A model generated the notes under the pieces. The model did not search any database. It saw nothing but the letters and a program-made list of their open reading frames with translations, and had not been told where the DNA came from. Of a DNA stretch of 64,000 nucleotides, positions 26,650-34,674 are shown one piece after another (within the stretch, counting starts at the first letter, position 1; each line of letters starts with the position of its first letter). The stretch is from positions 1 to 64,000 of the forward strand of contig JALGSV010000001.1 in the NCBI GenBank assembly GCA_029821755.1, written 5' to 3'. Both the position numbers and the translations under genes were made by a program. The stretch is from Candidatus Zipacnadum vermilionense. GTDB taxonomy: Bacteria; Armatimonadota; Zipacnadia; Zipacnadales; Zipacnadaceae.

Positions 26650-27689
26650 CTACAACCCTCCCACCCCCAACCCCTCCGCATACAGCGCCAGGACATTCTC
26701 CAGGGGTGTATCGGGCTGGATACAATGCGCCGGGGACAGTATGTATCCGCCTCCTCGGCCAACGATCTCCAGTCGCTCGCGCACCTCCCGCCGCACGTCC
26801 TGCGCGGTTCCGTGAGGGAGTGTCTGCTGGGTGCTGATCAGCCCGCAAAAGGTCAGCTTGTCACCGTACAGGCGCTTGATCTCCGGCGGGTTCATCCCCG
26901 CTGGCTCCGGCTGCATGGCGTCCAGGATGTCCAGCCCCATCTCGATGAAAGTGGGCATGATCTCGTGCGTGTCGCCGCAGGAGTGTGGGCCAGGTCGATG
27001 AAGGCTTTCAGCCGGGGCACAAAGAAGCGGTCGAAGCAAGCCGGTGAGAACATCCGCCCGTTCTGGTTGCCGCAGTCCTCGCCCAGGCACAGGATGTCCA
27101 CGCCGCCGCCCGCTGCCTCCAGCCCGCGCCGGCAGTACTGATAGTAGTGCTCCACCCGCCGGTCGATAATCGCCAGCCCCACCGGGTCCTCGGTGGCGAT
27201 GTCGATCATCACCCGCTCCATCCCCCGCCCCCGGGAGACGCCGTTGAGGATGTCCGGTATCCCCGCCCCGCCGTAGCAGACGGCGTAGTCAGTCACTGCC
27301 TCGCAGGCCGCCGGCAGGACCGAGTAGTCGTAGTCATGGGGCGAGGGCCAGGGGTAGTTCTCTACGTCCTGCAGCGTCTTGATCTCGGCGAGGGCGAACT
27401 CGCGGGCCTCGCTGTAGGCCCCGCCCGAGGGGTTCTCCTGGATGACGTACCCCGTGCCCCACTCGTCGTAGTCATCCGCCTTTCCCGGCACGCCCGGCCC
27501 GGGTCGGCTCTCGCCGTGGAAGGGCGCCCCCACCCCCCGGAAATCCACGCCCAGGCACTCCAGGATGTCCCGGTCGCCGAAATGCTCCTGCAACCGGGCA
27601 TGAATCTCCGGCGTCAGATAGGTCTGGATCGGCGCCCGATCCGGCTGCTCATGCCGGCAGGCAGTGAGGACTCGTTCTCTGGAGATCAT
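26650..27689 (-). pseudogene. URO-D family methyltransferase-like gene with an internal frameshift
   Basis: Two minus-strand frames read as one protein. The first (27689 to about 26990) begins MISRERVLTACRHEQPDRAP and carries YGGAGIPDILNGV, ILCLGEDCGNQNG and FFVPRLKAFIDLAH. The second (about 26990 to 26650) continues with HSCGDTHEIMPTFIEMGLDI, KLTFCGLISTQQ and GGYILSPAHCIQPDTP. This matches the uroporphyrinogen-decarboxylase superfamily (MtaA/CmuA-type methyltransferases), about 350 residues. At 26981-26990 the sequence jumps from DLAH to HSCGD. Family members normally have about eight residues there, so a deletion that is not a multiple of three is likely. It is either a real pseudogene or an assembly error. 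The lost residues precede the His-Ser-Cys motif. Confidence 0.8.
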
Positions 27690-27710
27690 GAGAGGAGGTC
27701 CGTTCCTTCC

Positions 27711-27737
27711 GCGTGGCGCGGGCTTCCTATCCCGCGC
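27711..27737. repeat. GCGCGGG palindromic repeat
   Basis: GCGTGGCGCGGG, eight bases (CTTCCTAT), then CCCGCGC. This is the same core as in the element at 721-796, upstream of the URO-D-like gene. Confidence 0.7.
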
Positions 27738-27827
27738 TCCGACGTGTCCTTGCTTGATCCGCGTGCCGCCACTGCAGAACCGGCTTATTCAGGGGATACT
27801 CGTTTGCCCTGGGTGCGGCCCCTGTCC

Positions 27828-28304
27828 TCACGGTACTTGCCAGATGGCACCAGCGCCGTCCTTGAACAGGGTTATCCAGGGGCTGCCGTTCTCGACGTTG
27901 AGGTTTAGGAGTGCCCGCATTACGCCGTCGGCATCGCACAGCACCAGGTGAGGGCCGAAGTCGGCAGTGAGGCTCAGTTGGACGCGCGTTTTGCCCGCGG
28001 CATCGCACAACGCTAGGCCAGGAGTGCCGTCGGCACTGAGGCTTAGGTCCGCCCGCGTCTTGCCGGCGGCATCGCACAGCAATAGGGCAGGGCCGCCATC
28101 GGCGAGTGCCGTGAGGTTCGCCCGCGCCTTGCCGGTAGCGTCCACTAGCACGAACCTCCGGGCCGACACGACCTCCTGCACTTCCGCTTCCGCCGTCTGG
28201 GTCGCAGCCGCGGTGCCCCCGAGCAGTAGGCTGGAAGCCGCGCCTCCCAGAAAACCGGATACTACCGTCAGCACGATCAGGATACGGAACTGGCTTCTGG
28301 TCAT
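27828..28304 (-). CDS. Signal-anchored protein with 22-residue tandem repeats
   Basis: 158 residues with an N-terminal anchor (ILIVLTVVSGFLGGAASSLLL). From about residue 48 the protein consists of about five tandem copies of a unit close to LCDAAGKTRADLSLSADGTP, for example LVDATGKARANLTALADGGP and LCDADGVMRALLNLNVENGS. The regular period suggests a small beta-solenoid or beta-stack outside the membrane. Function unknown. The repeats make the DNA look like a direct-repeat array, but the reading frame is intact. GGAGGAGACACC precedes the ATG. Confidence 0.75.
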   Translation of the reverse strand: MTRSQFRILIVLTVVSGFLGGAASSLLLGGTAAATQTAEAEVQEVVSARRFVLVDATGKARANLTALADGGPALLLCDAAGKTRADLSLSADGTPGLALCDAAGKTRVQLSLTADFGPHLVLCDADGVMRALLNLNVENGSPWITLFKDGAGAIWQVP

Positions 28305-28520
28305 GGTGTCTCCTCCTGAGCTATCCTGGCGGTTGGCCTCGGTACCGCGGACCTTTCCTCCAGTGCCGTCCGCTAGTCGGCCTCAACGTCGAAGTCGGGC
28401 GCAACCATCGATGCTCCCTCGGCCTCACGGCAGTTCCCGACGCGAAGGCGAACCCCCACGGTCGTCCGGTGACGATGACGACTTAGCCGGACATGGCGAC
28501 GCCTGGCAGCTTGAGTGGAT

Positions 28521-29282
28521 CTATCCCTGTTCGCCGGTGAGTCGCCGTCCTTGCTCTGCAACGAACTTGGTGGCTCGGACCCGGACCGAGCTCAGTATTG
28601 ATGCCCCCTGGTCGCTGTCGATGGTCAGGGCCAGGTCTCCATCCTCTGACGCCATTTGCGCAAACTCGTCTGCGTGCTCGCCCAGGGCACAAAGCGGATA
28701 GCGCTCGCGCAGTTCGGCGCCTCTGGGCGCCACTCGCTCTATGTGCGGGATTGCCCTCCAGCAAAACACCTTTGGACCCGTCGAGTGGGCGCCATGATAA
28801 CCGGACCTATCCGAGTACGTGTGGGATACCTTGGTTGTGACAAACCTGTAATACGCGTTCGTGTAGAGGTCACGCTCCTCGTCTGACGGAGCGGCCTTGG
28901 GGCCGGGGTATCCATAGAGTTCGGCCTCGAGCCACTCCTGCGCGGCTCGGTCATCTACTGCGATGGCCAGCTCGAGGCACTTGAGAAGACCGTCGGCGAG
29001 GGGGAGGGTGATGTTGTACAGGTGGAGCGCTGCACGGGCGTCTTCGATGAGGCGGGCGAGGGTCTCGTCTGCGGCGGCGGCGGGGCTTGGCTCCGAAGGG
29101 GGCGGATGTACTATCGTGACATTCGTGCCCTGGATGTTATCCCCGTGGACGTCCCCTGCGGTTTGGGCTTGGACTCCGCGGCCGATCGCTGCAGCGTGAC
29201 GGGATGTGCCACTCCCGCGTGAGAGCAGGCGCCCCACCGTCCCGACCGCACTCAGCAGCCATTGGAAAGCCGGATGAGACAT
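28521..29282 (-). CDS. AbiTii-domain-like protein, possible defence gene
   Basis: 253 residues from an ATG with GGAGGGG upstream. After a short hydrophobic start comes a Gly/Asp strand motif (AGDVHGDNIQGTNVTIV, residues 42-58), seen next to effector domains in other immune proteins. Residues 75-225 resemble the AbiTii domain: LIEDA, then ITLPLADGLLKCLELA, DRAAQEWLEAELYGYP and a Tyr/Arg-rich region. AbiTii is found in abortive-infection-type proteins, but its biochemical activity is not known to me. The gene begins 25 bases after hisG ends and is probably co-transcribed with it. Bases 28801-28860 contain 31 G+C by my count, well below the surroundings, which hints at transfer. Confidence 0.65.
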   Translation of the reverse strand: MSHPAFQWLLSAVGTVGRLLSRGSGTSRHAAAIGRGVQAQTAGDVHGDNIQGTNVTIVHPPPSEPSPAAAADETLARLIEDARAALHLYNITLPLADGLLKCLELAIAVDDRAAQEWLEAELYGYPGPKAAPSDEERDLYTNAYYRFVTTKVSHTYSDRSGYHGAHSTGPKVFCWRAIPHIERVAPRGAELRERYPLCALGEHADEFAQMASEDGDLALTIDSDQGASILSSVRVRATKFVAEQGRRLTGEQG

Positions 29283-29307
29283 CTTTCCCCTCCGTGCGAT
29301 TACCGGA

Positions 29308-30192
29308 TTACAGAATCACCTTGTTTAGCGGATACTCAATAATCCCCTGTGCCCCGGCCGCCTTGAGGGCCGGGATTAGCTTCACCACCACACCTGTATC
29401 CACGATCGTCTCCACCGCCACCCAGCCCTCCCCCGACAGGGGCGAGACCGTGGGGCTGTTGAGCGCCGGGAGCAGTGCCAGGACCGCCGGCAGATTGGCC
29501 GGCGCCACGTTCATTTTCAGACCGACTTTCGTCTCCGCCGCCAGGGCCGCGTTGAGCATCAGCGAAATGGATTCGATCTTCTCACGCTTCCAAGGGTCCG
29601 CCCAGGCGGCCTGGTTGGCGATGAATTTGGTCGTGGACTCGAAGAGCACGTCCACGATGCGGAGATTGTTGGCCCGCAGAGTGCTGCCCGTCTCGGTGCC
29701 CTCTACGATGGCGTCCACCAGCGTGGGGCACTTGGCCTCGGTGGCGCCCCAGGAGAACTCCACCTCCGCCTGCACGCCGTGCTGAGTCAGATATTTGCGC
29801 GTCGCCTCCACCAGCTCGGTGGCCACGCGCTTGCCCTGCAGGTCCTGGGGGCCGTGGATATCCGAGGACTCGTGCGCCGCCAGCACCCACTTGTAGGGTC
29901 GCATCCCCTGCTTGGCGTAGATGAGGTCCGTGACTTCGACCACCTCGTTCTCCACGCCCCGCTCCAGGATCCAGTCCCAGCCGGTCAGGCCGCAGTCCAG
30001 CTCCCCATGCGCCACATACAGCGGCATCTCCTGCGCCCGGAGCAGCACACCCTCCAACTCCTCGTCGGCGAAATGCGGCTTATACTGGCGCTCATCGACG
30101 CTTATCTTGTAGCCGGCCTTGGTCAACATGGCCAAGGTGGCGTTCTGCAGGCTTCCCTTGGGAAGACCGATTCTGACGGTTCGTTCAGACAA
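29308..30192 (-). CDS. hisG: ATP phosphoribosyltransferase, long form
   Basis: 294 residues, starting with TTG at 30192, eight bases after AAGGAG. First step of histidine synthesis: ATP + PRPP gives phosphoribosyl-ATP. N-terminal RIGLPKGSLQNATLAML, HGELDCGLTGWDWI, and the PRPP loop region IVEGTETGSTLRANNLRIVD are typical. The C-terminal ACT-like regulatory domain (about 215-294, ending in GIIEYPLNKVIL) marks the long, HisZ-independent, histidine-inhibited form. Other his genes are not in the window. Confidence 0.95.
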   Translation of the reverse strand: MSERTVRIGLPKGSLQNATLAMLTKAGYKISVDERQYKPHFADEELEGVLLRAQEMPLYVAHGELDCGLTGWDWILERGVENEVVEVTDLIYAKQGMRPYKWVLAAHESSDIHGPQDLQGKRVATELVEATRKYLTQHGVQAEVEFSWGATEAKCPTLVDAIVEGTETGSTLRANNLRIVDVLFESTTKFIANQAAWADPWKREKIESISLMLNAALAAETKVGLKMNVAPANLPAVLALLPALNSPTVSPLSGEGWVAVETIVDTGVVVKLIPALKAAGAQGIIEYPLNKVIL

Positions 30193-30224
30193 CGTAAGTC
30201 ACTCCTTCTGCGCGAAATCGCGAC

Positions 30225-30233
30225 ATTATAACA
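30225..30233 (-). promoter_or_regulatory. Extended -10 promoter of hisG
   Basis: Minus strand TGTTATAAT: a perfect TATAAT (30225-30230) with an extended TG. No good -35 seen. It would start transcription about 25 bases before the TTG start. Confidence 0.5.
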
Positions 30234-30447
30234 TAGGTACGAGCAGGGCGGAAGCTGCTAGGGAGGGACGGAGGGGGTTCGCTTTCCTAAAGAGGGCCGC
30301 GATAGGTTGCACACGAAGTGCGCCGCGAATCCGACCCGCTCCCCTGCGCAGCGTAGCTACATCGAACAATCGGCGGGTTGGGTTGCTTGCGTGCAGCCAC
30401 GCTGGGCGCGCTGGCGCGCCAGGTTCAGCCGGCCCCTCCCTAGGTGC

Positions 30448-30476
30448 TTGCGCCTCTGCTTGTCGCCGGGTATAAT
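30448..30476 (+). promoter_or_regulatory. Promoter of tRNA-Met
   Basis: TTGCGC (30448-30453), 17 bases, then perfect TATAAT (30471-30476), about 20 bases before the mature tRNA. Confidence 0.55.
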
Positions 30477-30496
30477 CCTCCTTGCGCAACCCATCC

Positions 30497-30571
<75 letters not shown>

Positions 30572-30677
30572 TACCTTTCGGATTCGCAACCACTCCCTGT
30601 CCGCCTGTCGCTAGGCATCTAGGCTGGGAGTGGCTTTAGCGTGCGGGGGCGGTGTACGCCCCGGCCTCTTCCGCTGC

Positions 30678-30700
30678 GCCCTCGCCTGCAAGGAGAGGGC
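30678..30700. repeat. CTCTCC-TTGCA-GGAGAG family repeat (inverted copy)
   Basis: GCCCTC, CCTGCAAGG core and GAGGGC form a near-perfect palindrome. It is the reverse complement of copies at 45260, 46608 and 55532. Located between tRNA-Met and the STAND gene. Confidence 0.65.
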
Positions 30701-30732
30701 GGCCGGGTGGTGAGGCTCCGCGGTGACTCATC

Positions 30733-33700
30733 ATGGTTGGAATAGTCGCTGATTACCTCAAAGTTCGGCGCCACCGGCGCGGTCGCCACGTGCTGTTCAT
30801 CGGCAGTGGCGCGAAGATTCCCCCGGACGAGGTCCCCCTGGGCGTGTACCTGCAGAACCTCGCTGCCGCCAAGGTGGGGGATAACTTCGCGCACCTCGCC
30901 GCGGAGGCCCGGCCTCTGGCCCAACTGGAGGCCTTCGCCCAGCGCGTGCCCGATCCCGCCGAGCGCTGCCGCAGTCTGCGGGCCTTGCTGGGCAACCCCC
31001 GCCCGGCCGAGGGCCACGTCCGCCTGGCCAGCCTGGTCAAGGATGGCTACTTCCCCGCCATCTTCACCATGGAGCCCCATGCCCTGCTGGAGCAGGCGCT
31101 GCACAACAACTTCATGGAGTCCGGCACCGACTACAACCTGGTGGTGCTGGGCGTGGACGAGCCCGAGGCGCTCAACGCCGCCCTGCAGCACTCCGTCCGG
31201 GTCACCGTGGTTAAGTGTGGCGGGGACCTGGAGAACCAATTACTCCCCCTGACCGAGACCGAGCTGACCAAACTGCTGGCTCCCTACGAGCCTTTGATCG
31301 CTGATGCTTTCTCGGTGCTGGTGACCTTCCTGGCCTACAGTGACCGCGACCGTCCGCTGCTGCGGCACGTGCCCCACACCGGCGGCAAGGTCTTCTGGGT
31401 CAGCCCGACCATCCCGCTCAGCGACCGGGCCGCCTTCGAAGAACTTCGCGCCGATGAGCCCGCGGTCGCCGAGTACCACAAGCTCCAGCCCGAGGTCACC
31501 TCCCTGCTGGAAAGTCGCCAGTCCCAGCGTCACATCCTGGCGCGCGAGGCGGGGTCCTTCAACGAGTTTCTCGCGGCCCTTAGCACTCAGCTCAAGGCGC
31601 ATGCCCGCCGGCGCATCCATGGCCGGCGCCGGGAGCTGAGCGTGCTACGCGGCGGGCCTTACCGCTTCCTGGACTACTTCGATGCCGAGGACACTGAATT
31701 CTTCTTTGGTCGCGAGGACGATACCGAGTGCCTGCTGGAGCTGGTGAACCGCCACCCCCTCAGCGTCCTCTTCGGTCACTCGGCGGTGGGGAAGACCTCC
31801 CTGCTTCGAGCCGGGCTCATTCCGCGTTTGCGGGAGTTAGATGAGGAGTGGTCCGACGAGGGCCCCCGTCCGCTGCTGCCCGTCTACGCCACCTGCGGTG
31901 ACGACCCGGAGTACCGGCTCAAGCAAGCCCTGTTGGTCCGCGCCGAGACCGAGGGCGTGCCCCTGCCTCCCGAGGTCGCTACGGGCTCTTGCCGCGAGGT
32001 GGCTATCGCCTTAGCCGAGGCCTCGGAGCGCAACCTGCTGCTTATCATGGACCACTTCGCCGAGATCTTTGTAAAGGTCGGCGCTCGGGTCCGCGAACAG
32101 TTCATGGAGACCGTACACGCGTGCCTGGACGACGATCGGCTGCACTTCCTGTTCTGCTTGCGAGAGGACTACCTGGGGGAGCTGTTCGAACTGCGCGAGG
32201 AGCTCCCCGGCGTCATGGAGAACATGTACCGGTTGCGCCGGCTGAACCGCGAGCAGACCGAGGCGGCTATCACCAAACCGGCCAGCAACTTCAACCTGCA
32301 GATCGATCGCGACCTGGTCGACCGCTTGCTGGAGGACCTCTCCCGCGAGGGCGTGCAGCCCGCGGAATTGCAGATCGTCATGTACCGCCTCTACGAGGAT
32401 ATGGAGCCGCCCTCCAAGCTGATCGGCCAGCGCCTATACGACCAGCTGGGCGGCGCGACCAAGATCCTTGCCAGCTACCTGGACAAGGCCCTCAGCCAAC
32501 TCCCCATGGCCGAACGCCCCGTGGCCCGCGACATCTTGGGCGCCATGATCGCTTCCAGTGAACTGCCCGGCCGCTGGCCGCTGGAGCGGATTCTGCGCGA
32601 GGTGGACGACCCCCGCGAGAGCGTGGAGAAGGTACTGGCGCATCTCATGGACCACCGCCTGGTGCGGGTGGTGGATGAGGAGGGTCGCCGCAGCTACGAG
32701 CTTGCCCACGAGTATCTTGCGGAAGGCCTGCGCCGCCAACTGGGTACACAGGTTCGAAGCCACCGGGATATCCAGGACCTGCTCACCCGGGAGCTGAACA
32801 ACTACGAGAAGTTTGGGTTGCTCATCGACGAGGAGCGGGTGCGCATCATCAGCGACCACGCGGACGAGCTGCGCATCTCCCCGGAGGAGTTGGAGCTGAT
32901 CCTGCGCAGCGCCGCCACCCACGGCGTCCGCGCCGACTACTGGATAGGGCAAGCCTCCAAGTTGGGCGAGCGCCGCGACTCCGTGCTCATCTCACTGCTG
33001 TCCGACTCCTCCCCGCAGGTGCGCCTGGCCGTCTATCAGGGCCTGCCGCACGACCTGTCGGCGGGCTGTATGCGCGCCTTGGCCCACGGGCTGAGCGATG
33101 AGGTGCCGGAGATTCGCGCGCTCGCTGCCAAGGCCCTCTCCGGCATGGAGCGCCAGTTGGTGGCCTTCCTGCAGTCCAGTGACGGCAAGCGCCGGCGCCT
33201 GGCCGCAACCGCTATCGGCGCGCTGCGCCTGCGCCGCCAGGGTCGGCGTCTACTGGATGCTCTCACCGATGACGACCCGGTCTCCGCGGAGGCGATAGTC
33301 CAGGCCATTCGCTCGCTGGATGACCCCCGACTGCTCGCCCAGCTCCGTCGGCGGGTGGAGGCGACAGTCGGAGTCCCCTGGGCCGCGGCGGCGGCGCTGG
33401 GGTGCTTGTCGTACACGGACCAGGACGTGGAGCAACTCCGCCGGCGGGTGGCCCAGCAGCCCGGGAACGTCCGCCTGCTGTATGCCTGGGCCGAGGCGGA
33501 GCGGGGCGCCCATGACTATGCGCAGGCTGCGCTCCTGCTGGAGCGCGCCCTGGAGGTCGCCGACGACCCGCACGGGCGCGAGTTGATTGGCGGTCTCTTG
33601 GTGGAAGTACAGGAGTTGGCCGATCGATCTGAGTCGGAGGGTGACCGCTGGTTGACCTTCGGCGGCTCACCCCGCCACGAGGCCTGCTCCGCCGTCGCCG

Positions 33701-34674
33701 TGCGTCCGCCCTTGGAGGAGGTCTGGTCCACCCGCACCGGCGGCCCCGTGGTCGCCTCCCCAGTCGTGGGCCGCAACCTGGTTTACATCGGCTCGCGGGA
33801 TGGTACTTTCTACGCGTTGGACAGTACCCGGGGCGACGTGCGCTGGTCAGTTGCCACCCAAGGGCGCATCGAGGGTACGGCCGCCCTGAGCGAGGAGGCT
33901 GTCATCTTCGGCTCCACCGACCGCGTGCTATACGCGGTGGAGCCGGCCCGCGGTCAGATCCTCTGGCGCCGCGACTTGGCCGGGCCCCTGCGCGCGGCCT
34001 GTACCCTCACCGACAAGCATGTCCTCATCGGCGATATGGCCGGCTACCTGCATGCCGTAAACCGGTCTAACGGCCGCCCTGCCTGGCGCTTCCCCACTCA
34101 GGGCGAGATCTTCTCCGCTCCCGCCCTGGCTGAGGGGTTGGTGCTCTTCGGCTCCTGGGATGCGCATCTTTACGCGGTGGAGGCCGAGAGCGGCCGGGAG
34201 GTCTGGCGCCTGGCCGTGGGCGCCCCCGTGGCCGCCTCGCCCACGATCGGGGAGGGCCTGGGGTGGTGTGGCTCTGACGACGGCTATCTGTACGCGGTCT
34301 CTCTGGAGACCGGGGAGGTCGAGTGGCGTACCTCCTTGGGCGGCCGCGTTCGTTCCACGCCCGCTCTCTGGAACGACCGGCTGGTGGTCGGCGCGGGTGA
34401 CGGCGGCATCTACTGCCTGGACGCTGCCGACGGCACCGTGCTCTGGCGCGTCCAGACCGGCGACGAGGTCCTGGCCTCCGCCGCCCTGGCGGAGAATATC
34501 GTCTACGTCGGCTCCAAGGACGGTTCGCTCTACGCTCTGAGTGTCGAGAACGGCGAGACTCTCTGGACCCATTCGACTTCCTATGGCATCTACTCCTCGC
34601 CGGCCCTCGCCAACGACAGCCTGCACATCGGATGGGCTTACTATTATGTCGCGGCATTCCGCTCGGCGGGATAA
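30733..34674 (+). CDS. SIR2-like / STAND NTPase / HEAT / PQQ-propeller protein (Avs-like)
   Basis: 1313 residues. 1-290: SIR2-like region with RHVLFIGSGA (18-27), an SLVKDGYFPAIFTMEPHALLE block (100-120), VVKCGGDLENQ (159-169) and LAYSDRD (200-206), aligned with the GAGxS, TTNxDxLLE, LHGDL and GYSxxD blocks of SIR2 effectors. The canonical Asn and His appear replaced (Glu, Gly). 309-670: STAND NTPase, with the lead-in FFFGREDD, Walker A GHSAVGKTS (348-356), Walker B LLLIMDHFAE (435-444), a FCLREDYLGEL sensor (474-484) and a winged-helix end (SYELAHEYLAEGL). About 750-900: HEAT-like repeats, then a TPR-like pair (910-965). 975-1313: eight PQQ-type blades about 41 residues apart (e.g. GTFYALDSTRGDVRW). 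The layout is that of antiviral STAND proteins, with the propeller as likely sensor. It overlaps the next gene. Confidence 0.88.
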   Translation: MVGIVADYLKVRRHRRGRHVLFIGSGAKIPPDEVPLGVYLQNLAAAKVGDNFAHLAAEARPLAQLEAFAQRVPDPAERCRSLRALLGNPRPAEGHVRLASLVKDGYFPAIFTMEPHALLEQALHNNFMESGTDYNLVVLGVDEPEALNAALQHSVRVTVVKCGGDLENQLLPLTETELTKLLAPYEPLIADAFSVLVTFLAYSDRDRPLLRHVPHTGGKVFWVSPTIPLSDRAAFEELRADEPAVAEYHKLQPEVTSLLESRQSQRHILAREAGSFNEFLAALSTQLKAHARRRIHGRRRELSVLRGGPYRFLDYFDAEDTEFFFGREDDTECLLELVNRHPLSVLFGHSAVGKTSLLRAGLIPRLRELDEEWSDEGPRPLLPVYATCGDDPEYRLKQALLVRAETEGVPLPPEVATGSCREVAIALAEASERNLLLIMDHFAEIFVKVGARVREQFMETVHACLDDDRLHFLFCLREDYLGELFELREELPGVMENMYRLRRLNREQTEAAITKPASNFNLQIDRDLVDRLLEDLSREGVQPAELQIVMYRLYEDMEPPSKLIGQRLYDQLGGATKILASYLDKALSQLPMAERPVARDILGAMIASSELPGRWPLERILREVDDPRESVEKVLAHLMDHRLVRVVDEEGRRSYELAHEYLAEGLRRQLGTQVRSHRDIQDLLTRELNNYEKFGLLIDEERVRIISDHADELRISPEELELILRSAATHGVRADYWIGQASKLGERRDSVLISLLSDSSPQVRLAVYQGLPHDLSAGCMRALAHGLSDEVPEIRALAAKALSGMERQLVAFLQSSDGKRRRLAATAIGALRLRRQGRRLLDALTDDDPVSAEAIVQAIRSLDDPRLLAQLRRRVEATVGVPWAAAAALGCLSYTDQDVEQLRRRVAQQPGNVRLLYAWAEAERGAHDYAQAALLLERALEVADDPHGRELIGGLLVEVQELADRSESEGDRWLTFGGSPRHEACSAVAVRPPLEEVWSTRTGGPVVASPVVGRNLVYIGSRDGTFYALDSTRGDVRWSVATQGRIEGTAALSEEAVIFGSTDRVLYAVEPARGQILWRRDLAGPLRAACTLTDKHVLIGDMAGYLHAVNRSNGRPAWRFPTQGEIFSAPALAEGLVLFGSWDAHLYAVEAESGREVWRLAVGAPVAASPTIGEGLGWCGSDDGYLYAVSLETGEVEWRTSLGGRVRSTPALWNDRLVVGAGDGGIYCLDAADGTVLWRVQTGDEVLASAALAENIVYVGSKDGSLYALSVENGETLWTHSTSYGIYSSPALANDSLHIGWAYYYVAAFRSAG

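Larger units (their letters stand above)
30193..30496. other. Intergenic region with divergent promoters for hisG and tRNA-Met
   Basis: No convincing gene here. The right end holds the tRNA promoter and the left end the hisG promoter. The middle contains an isolated 10-base palindrome TGGCGCGCCA (30412-30421) and otherwise featureless GC-rich sequence. Confidence 0.6.

Noticed and set aside
27880-28180. A CRISPR or other direct-repeat array
   Set aside because: The repeats are codons of a 22-residue protein repeat in an intact frame, without spacers.
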